Under the pieces are notes generated by a model. That model had not been told where the DNA came from. It worked only from the letters and a program-made list of their open reading frames with translations, and did no database searches. A program made the translations under genes and the position numbers. 35,649 bases of DNA, from assembly GCA_022781505.1 (NCBI GenBank), contig JALETK010000174.1, positions 1 to 35,649 on the forward strand. The letters run 5' to 3'. The DNA is from Clostridiales bacterium. GTDB lineage: Bacteria > Bacillota > Clostridia > Oscillospirales > Oscillospiraceae. Within the stretch, counting starts at the first letter, position 1. Each line of letters opens with the position of its first letter. This document shows, piece by piece, positions 30,827 through 35,649 of the stretch.

Positions 30827-33112
30827 TCAGGCCTTGTGCAGACGGAGCCACAGGGGGCGGCTGCACAGCAGGGCGGCTGTGCCGAAGAGGGCGCAGAGGA
30901 TGTAGCTCCCCATGCCGCACTCCATGGGGGACAGGAGCCGGAGAATGGAGATCCGGTCAAAGAGGGGGATCCCCAGGGAGGCCAGGGCGGCGGGCAGGAG
31001 GAAGACTGCCGCGTTTACCAGAAGAGCCTGATTCTGACCGGGGCAGCAGAGGGACAGGGCGCAGATGCCCATGGCCAGGCACAAAAGCACCAGCAGCCGC
31101 AGAAGCAGGTATCCGAGAAGGGCCGCCCACAGGGGAAGCGCCCAGGAGAAGGGCTCGAACATGGCAAGGCTCCCCATGGGCGCCCTCAGCCCGCCGAAGC
31201 CGGAGTAGGTTGCCCCAATCAGGGTCAGCTCCCGGGCCGTAAAGACCAGCCAGAGCAGAAGGGCCACAGTTGCCGCCAGAGTCATTTTCTTTCTCCACAG
31301 CCTCCTGGCGCTGGGACTGCTGCGGAGCTGGGCGGTCATGCGGGACTGGTTTTCAAATGCGAACAGGCCGGACAGCCCCAGCACAAGAAACAGCATCAGG
31401 AATAGACCTCTGGAGCGCTGGGCATTTCCGGAATTGGCGTTCATGAGGGCGGCGTAGGGGACAGGGTTTACCAGGTAATGATCCCCGCCCTCTGCCAGCA
31501 TCCCCTCCACCCGGGAGATGAGGCCCGTTAAGCTCTCCATGGTCTCCCCAACGCCGAAGCTGTCCTCCCGGAGCTTCAACCGCTCCAGCTCCTGCCGGAG
31601 AGAATCCAGGGTGTCCTGGGTCACAAGGCCCTGGTACTGGATTTCATAGGCTGCCGCGCCGGTGTCGTAGAGCTGGGTGTCCACGGGAGGGGCGTCCAGA
31701 TACCAGACCATCCAGATGACCGCCGCCAGGAGCACCAGGGCGCCCCGCTGCTGCCACAGGAGCTTGTGCACTTCCAGCCCGAACAGGCGCAGGCGGCCCA
31801 GAAGCCAGGAGACGGGCTTTTGCAGCTTGCCAAAGAGCCGCAGCAGGGGATTGGGGCTGGACACCGGACGTTTTTTGGCCTGGAGTGCCACACACGCGGC
31901 CCCCGCTCCCAGAAGTCCCGGAGCCAAAAGCATTAGGGTCAGCCCACAGCCCCGGACGGCATGGCCGAAGAGGTTGAGATTCAAATAGCGCAGGAAAATT
32001 CGCGGAATGTCCACCAGAGCAAACAGGTTGACATAACGTAAAATTACCAGAGAATAGCTGTCGGGAATCAGGGTAAACACCGCGTACTCCGCGCCCAGCA
32101 GCAGCCCGGCGGCCACAATGGCCAGCTGCAGGTTGGAAACCGCCTGGAGCACGGCCCAGAGAATCAGACCCAGGAGCCACATGCCAACGATGCGGAAGAG
32201 GAGGTCATATAGGAGAAACTGCCCCAGGGTCATGACCTCCGGCAGACCCCGGAAGATAGAGATGGACTGGACGTTTCGGCTCAGATCCCCCAGTCCGCCG
32301 TAGACCAGGGCGGCGGTGAGGAGCCGCCCGCCAGCGATGGTCACCGTGGCCAGGACAGCGCCCAGGAGCATGAGAAAGATCCGCCGAAGGGCCAGGGCGC
32401 TGCGCCCGGCCCTGGAGCCGTAAATCAGGCTCCACAGCCCCCGCTTCCGCTCCTGCACAAAGCACAGGGCCAGGGCGGTCATAAACACCAGGGCTGAGTA
32501 GCTGGGGAGATTGTCGCCCAGGGCCTTGGTGATGGCCAGGTCATTGTCCAGCCGGATCTCCACGGCCTCCGGAAAATCCCCGTCGGTCTTTTGGATGTTC
32601 CGGCTGCTGAAGCTGTTTTCCCCGTAAAAAATGGACATGGCGGACATCTGCCGGGCGTTTTGGTGGACGGTGTCCAGATAGCCGGGGTACTCCGCCAGGT
32701 GGTTCAGCTGCTCCCGGAGAACCCCCCAGATCTCCTGGCGCAGGGCGCTGTCCTCCGCCTCCGGGAGCGTCAGGGTGCCCGCCTCCAGCCGCGCCTCGAA
32801 GTCCGGGCCGAAGGCTTCGGCGCACTGCTCTCCAAGCAGCTCCCGGAGCCAGGGGTCTGTGGCGCTCCGGTAAGCCGAGAGGGTATTCCACCGGGCGGCA
32901 TCCTCCTCCCGGGCTGCCAGATCGGCCAGCGCCCCTTCGGGAGTCATGGCCTGATACCGCTTCAGCTCCTCCAGGTAGACGGCCCGGTATTCCCCCATGT
33001 CATACCCCGTTTCCCGGCACTGGTAGACAAAGAGGAAGACGTTTAGGGCCACCAGGAACACTAGCAGCCCCAGAATGGCTTTGGAGCGGAATACACGCTT
33101 GCACTCTGCCAT
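30827..33112 (-). CDS. Large ABC-exporter permease protein, two membrane halves
   Basis: The 761-residue protein has an N-terminal membrane helix (about 12-30), a soluble region of about 170 residues, a block of membrane helices (about 205-420), a linker, then a repeat of the same plan: helix near 460-475, extracellular region, then helices from about 575 to the end. This is an internal duplication of an ABC-2/FtsX-like layout. It is paired with the ATPase gene three bases upstream and has no binding protein, so export of a peptide, lipid or drug, or a sensing role, is more likely than import. The substrate is unknown. Both genes are probably cotranscribed. Confidence 0.8.
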   Translation of the reverse strand: MAECKRVFRSKAILGLLVFLVALNVFLFVYQCRETGYDMGEYRAVYLEELKRYQAMTPEGALADLAAREEDAARWNTLSAYRSATDPWLRELLGEQCAEAFGPDFEARLEAGTLTLPEAEDSALRQEIWGVLREQLNHLAEYPGYLDTVHQNARQMSAMSIFYGENSFSSRNIQKTDGDFPEAVEIRLDNDLAITKALGDNLPSYSALVFMTALALCFVQERKRGLWSLIYGSRAGRSALALRRIFLMLLGAVLATVTIAGGRLLTAALVYGGLGDLSRNVQSISIFRGLPEVMTLGQFLLYDLLFRIVGMWLLGLILWAVLQAVSNLQLAIVAAGLLLGAEYAVFTLIPDSYSLVILRYVNLFALVDIPRIFLRYLNLNLFGHAVRGCGLTLMLLAPGLLGAGAACVALQAKKRPVSSPNPLLRLFGKLQKPVSWLLGRLRLFGLEVHKLLWQQRGALVLLAAVIWMVWYLDAPPVDTQLYDTGAAAYEIQYQGLVTQDTLDSLRQELERLKLREDSFGVGETMESLTGLISRVEGMLAEGGDHYLVNPVPYAALMNANSGNAQRSRGLFLMLFLVLGLSGLFAFENQSRMTAQLRSSPSARRLWRKKMTLAATVALLLWLVFTARELTLIGATYSGFGGLRAPMGSLAMFEPFSWALPLWAALLGYLLLRLLVLLCLAMGICALSLCCPGQNQALLVNAAVFLLPAALASLGIPLFDRISILRLLSPMECGMGSYILCALFGTAALLCSRPLWLRLHKA

Positions 33113-33115
33113 GGC

Positions 33116-33838
33116 TCATCCCTCCTCCCGGTGGAGCAGGCGGATGTAGGCCGTTTCCAGATCCTCCGCCCCGGCCAGGGCCAGGAAGTCCTCCGGCCTG
33201 GCGGCCTCTTTCAGCTGACCCCGGCGCATGAGGAGAATGTGCCCGGCGATGGTCTCAATGTCGCTGGTGATGTGGGTGGTGATGAGAACAATTTTGTCCC
33301 GGCCCAGCCGGGCGATGTACTCCCGCAGCCGGACCCGCTCCTCCGGGTCCAGACCGGCGGTGGGCTCGTCCAGAATCAGCACCTCGGGGTTTCCCAGCAG
33401 GGCCTGGGCCAGCTGCACCCGCTGGCGCATACCACCGGAGAAGCCCCCCACCTTCTTGTTCGCCACATCCGCCAGATTCACAACCTCCAGGAGGGTTCCG
33501 ATCTGCCGCCGGGCCTCCCGGGACTGCAGCCCCTTGATTTGGGCCATGTAGCACAGGAAGCCGTAGGCGCTCATGTTTTCATACATGGCCTGGCTCTGGG
33601 GCATGAACCCAAGCTTTCCACGGAAGGCCCCCTTCTGCTTCAGAATCTCCTGGCCGTCATAGAGGATTTCTCCCTCCTGCCGGGTGATGATGTCACAGAT
33701 GAGATGCATCAGGGTGGTCTTTCCCGCGCCATTGGGGCCCAGGATGGCGTAAATCCCGGGGGTGAAGCAATAGCTGAAATCCAGCAGAGCCTGCTTCTGA
33801 CCATATTTCTTAGACAAATGACGAATTTCCAGTTCCAT
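33116..33838 (-). CDS. ABC-exporter ATPase
   Basis: The 240-residue ATPase has Walker A GPNGAGKTT (34-42), signature FSGGMRQR and Walker B LILDEPTAGLD with switch His in ITTHITSD. It is of the CcmA/multidrug-export type and pairs with the 761-residue permease. AAGGAGG precedes ATG 33838; a longer frame upstream to 33958 lacks a site. The upstream gene is a remnant (next feature), so the ancestral promoter may have been displaced and expression might depend on a cryptic or IS-borne promoter. Confidence 0.92.
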   Translation of the reverse strand: MELEIRHLSKKYGQKQALLDFSYCFTPGIYAILGPNGAGKTTLMHLICDIITRQEGEILYDGQEILKQKGAFRGKLGFMPQSQAMYENMSAYGFLCYMAQIKGLQSREARRQIGTLLEVVNLADVANKKVGGFSGGMRQRVQLAQALLGNPEVLILDEPTAGLDPEERVRLREYIARLGRDKIVLITTHITSDIETIAGHILLMRRGQLKEAARPEDFLALAGAEDLETAYIRLLHREEG

Positions 33839-33947
33839 AAGTTCCTCCTTCTCTGTGCGGCCCGGAGCATTTCCGTTCCGCTGTTGTTGCAGGTTACAGG
33901 GAGAGTTCCCCCGGCTTGCCGTCCTTCGCCCTTTGGGGAGCGGGAGG

Positions 33948-34577
33948 TCAGCCGTCAATGGAAATCAGCTCCAGGTTTCCGGTGCCGATATCGCTTTTGC
34001 GAAGGAAGGCCCTTGGGGTCATGCCCATGCCCTCCGAGGAGTAGCTGCCGAAAAATACATAGTCCCGGGTGGCTGTGATATAGTGAAGTCCGGAGGAAAT
34101 CTCTATCTGGTCTGCCAGCGCATAAGATCGGTCATAAATCTGCACAGCCCTGCCCCCATCGGTGTTCACTTCCGTACAGTAGATGTAATCCGAGTCATAG
34201 TGAGCCCAGGAACCCTCATAGGCGCCTTCCTCCGTGAGGCTCAGCATACACAGGTCTTCGCCGGTTTCCGGATCGAATTCAAAGAATCCTTTGCAGGGCT
34301 GATAGTGGAAGATGGTTCCGTCTTCTGCGGCATAACGGAAAAAGCGCTGACCGGTTGCCTCTGTGAGGGGCGTGTAGGTTCCCGCCTCCATATCCACACA
34401 TACCAGTTTGTTTTCCGTATTTCCGTCCTCCAAAAACTTCCCGCCGGTAAAATACCATTTGCTTCCGTCAAACTGGGACATGCTGGCATTTGCACACAGC
34501 GCGCTTTCCGCACTGACCGGCAGCTCCCGGCTTTCGCCGGTGGTGACATCCAACCGGAAGATGTGAGATTCATAGCC
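33948..34577 (-). pseudogene. 3' remnant of a beta-propeller-like gene cut by an IS element
   Basis: An open frame runs from the base after the transposase stop codon to the TGA at 33948, giving about 209 residues. The repeated beta-strand patterns (KWYFTGGKFLED, YEGSWAHYDSDYIYCTEV, YVFFGSYSSEG) suggest a DUF5050/TolB-like propeller of a secreted or lipid-anchored protein. There is no ribosome site or credible start at the 5' end: coding text continues (YESHIFRLDVTTGE) up to the IS boundary, so the N-terminal half, signal peptide and promoter have been lost. A TTG at 34553 could begin translation only by chance. The gene probably belonged to the ABC-exporter operon. Confidence 0.65.
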
Positions 34578-35649
34578 TCAATGAAAAAGTTTGTGTGATA
34601 CAGGGTTCCTGACATACCCACGTCTACTAGAATCAATCAACTTGAGGAAGAAATACTCATCATCAGGAAATCCATAAGCTTGGCGGCGTAGGGTTTTGAT
34701 TTTGTTGTTGATCCCCTCCATCCTGCCGGACGAGATCGGTAGCGAGGCGTGGGCAATAATTCCCTCAAAGTGGGAATCTAGCAGTTTGGCAAACCATAAG
34801 AAGTGGCTGTTGCCGGTGGCGTTACAGGTGTCAATGATTGAGGTTATCTTTTCAGCCATACGAATTTCGCTATCGCATTTGTAAGCATCGATCAGCATTT
34901 CTTTGACTAGGTCTGCGGCAAAAAGCAGACGGTTGGATTTCAGCAGGGCCTCATACCTCTCTTGATTACCACCCCTCGGGGCCACGGAGTGAACTGGGAA
35001 CAGCGTACCTGCTGTTGTTTCTTCCACTGCCTTGGAGGCTTCCTGATCCTTTTGAGCCAGGGTTTCTCTGTTAGAGGTCAGGATATACCGGGAGCCCTTT
35101 AAGGCTCTGTACGCCTCCTTATTTCCCTCTGCCAGCAGTCTCTTCTGTTCGTCCTTGCGGACCTGACTGATAACCTTGTCGTTGAAGTTCTTGATGATGT
35201 GGAAATGGTCAAATACAGGCTGAATATGGGGACATTTTTCCTCAAACGCTTCCTGAAAATCCGAATTCATGTCACAGGCCACCGCTTCCACACCGTCCAT
35301 CCATTCCAGACCAACATGGTCGATGAAGTCATAGACCACCTGTTTCTTCTTGCCCTCCTGAATCCAGAGGATGTGTCCTGTTTCCAGATCAATAATATGG
35401 GTGGCATATTTGTAACCGTTATGGAGCTTGAATTCGTCGATAGCCAGATATTTTGCCTGCTTTTCAGGCTTTTGCAACGCTTTTCCACTCTCGGTCTGAA
35501 CGGTATATAGCCGTTCCAGCCGTGCCTTGTCAATATCCTTGACAGTATGCTGTCCCAGTCCGGTCACTTCAGAAATCTGCTTATTGGTAAAGCCAAATTG
35601 CAGAAGATCTTCTGTGTAGGTAAGCAGTTCCTGGGTAATATTGTGATGG
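34578..35649 (-). CDS. tnpA: ISL3-family transposase, 5' end beyond the window
   Basis: The frame is open from the window edge (35649) to the TGA at 34578-34580, giving about 356 residues. Regions include LQFGFTNKQISEVTGLGQHTVKDIDKARLERLY with a small helix-turn-helix, the first catalytic Asp in LAIDEFKLHNGYKYAT, the second in VACDMNSDFQEAFEE followed by FDHFHIIKNFNDKV, and a C-terminal Glu in GRMEGINNKIKTLRRQAYGF. This is the DDE plan of ISL3 transposases. The gene is clearly lower in GC than its neighbours, a sign of transfer. The C-terminus ends exactly at the remnant gene with no room for a terminal repeat, so the IS may be truncated at this side. The N-terminal zinc-finger part lies outside the window. 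Confidence 0.9.
   Translation of the reverse strand, partial: HHNITQELLTYTEDLLQFGFTNKQISEVTGLGQHTVKDIDKARLERLYTVQTESGKALQKPEKQAKYLAIDEFKLHNGYKYATHIIDLETGHILWIQEGKKKQVVYDFIDHVGLEWMDGVEAVACDMNSDFQEAFEEKCPHIQPVFDHFHIIKNFNDKVISQVRKDEQKRLLAEGNKEAYRALKGSRYILTSNRETLAQKDQEASKAVEETTAGTLFPVHSVAPRGGNQERYEALLKSNRLLFAADLVKEMLIDAYKCDSEIRMAEKITSIIDTCNATGNSHFLWFAKLLDSHFEGIIAHASLPISSGRMEGINNKIKTLRRQAYGFPDDEYFFLKLIDSSRRGYVRNPVSHKLFH
34578..35649 (-). mobile_element. Partial ISL3-family insertion sequence
   Basis: It is defined by the transposase above. The inner boundary falls at or just beside the transposase stop (34578), where exporter-operon coding sequence begins. Neither a terminal inverted repeat nor a target duplication could be recognised at this end, and the other end lies outside the window. 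Confidence 0.7.

Noticed and set aside
28875-30920. A 681-codon open frame on the minus strand
   Set aside because: It lies opposite the aldolase and second kinase genes, whose catalytic motifs, ribosome sites and spacing are convincing. Its translation is Gly/His/Leu-rich without recognisable domains, as expected for a GC-rich antisense frame.
33948-34553. An intact 201-residue gene starting at TTG 34553
   Set aside because: Protein-like sequence continues upstream to the IS boundary and there is no ribosome site, so it is the tail of a truncated gene.
1-35649. CRISPR arrays, tRNA or rRNA genes, riboswitches
   Set aside because: No regularly spaced repeats, cloverleaf-like segments or recognisable aptamer cores were seen by eye. 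A covariance-model scan would be needed to exclude small RNAs.

Overview
The window is GC-rich, densely packed bacterial DNA. It has strong GGAGG-type ribosome sites and sigma-A (TTGACA/TATAAT) promoters. A YesMN two-component system, SLH-domain protein, DUF975 protein and Fe-S Old Yellow Enzyme relative point to a strictly anaerobic, high-GC clostridium of the gut Oscillospiraceae type (Flavonifractor/Oscillibacter/Lawsonibacter-like). This placement is inferred from gene content; no rRNA or tRNA gene was seen.

Layout. 1-7.25 kb is mixed housekeeping and envelope DNA: the tail of a nucleotidyltransferase-like gene, a palindromic intergenic repeat, a processive family-2 glycosyltransferase, an XRE regulator divergent from a DUF975 membrane protein, an alpha/beta hydrolase, and a membrane-anchored HtrA-like protease. 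7.3-12.15 kb is an amino-acid import and catabolism operon: polar amino-acid ABC permease and ATPase, ornithine-cyclodeaminase-family dehydrogenase, lipoprotein binding protein and class I aminotransferase. It sits behind a perfect-consensus promoter and an AT-rich double dyad. 12.15-13.4 kb encodes an exported cadherin-like/SLH surface protein.

13.5-30.8 kb is the most interesting part. Its first operon encodes a 2-keto-3-deoxygluconate-type kinase, an Fe-S ene-reductase-like flavoprotein, a shikimate/quinate-dehydrogenase-like enzyme, two tandem Asp/Glu-racemase-superfamily proteins that each lack the second catalytic Cys, and a mandelate-racemase-type enolase-superfamily enzyme. A MITE-like element follows, then a VOC protein divergent from an FCD-type GntR regulator, then a YesM/YesN sensor-regulator pair divergent from a complete branched-chain-type (Liv) ABC transporter. 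That transporter continues directly into a KDPG-type aldolase and a second KDG-type kinase. Read together, this is a regulated import and breakdown pathway ending in 2-keto-3-deoxy-acid phosphorylation and aldol cleavage to pyruvate. The acidic polyhydroxylated, possibly carbocyclic, substrate cannot be named from sequence and the enzyme set matches no textbook route that I recognise.

30.8-34.6 kb (minus strand) is an ABC exporter (ATPase plus 12-TM-like permease) preceded by the 3' remnant of a propeller-like gene. That gene was cut by an ISL3-family element whose transposase gene runs off the window end.
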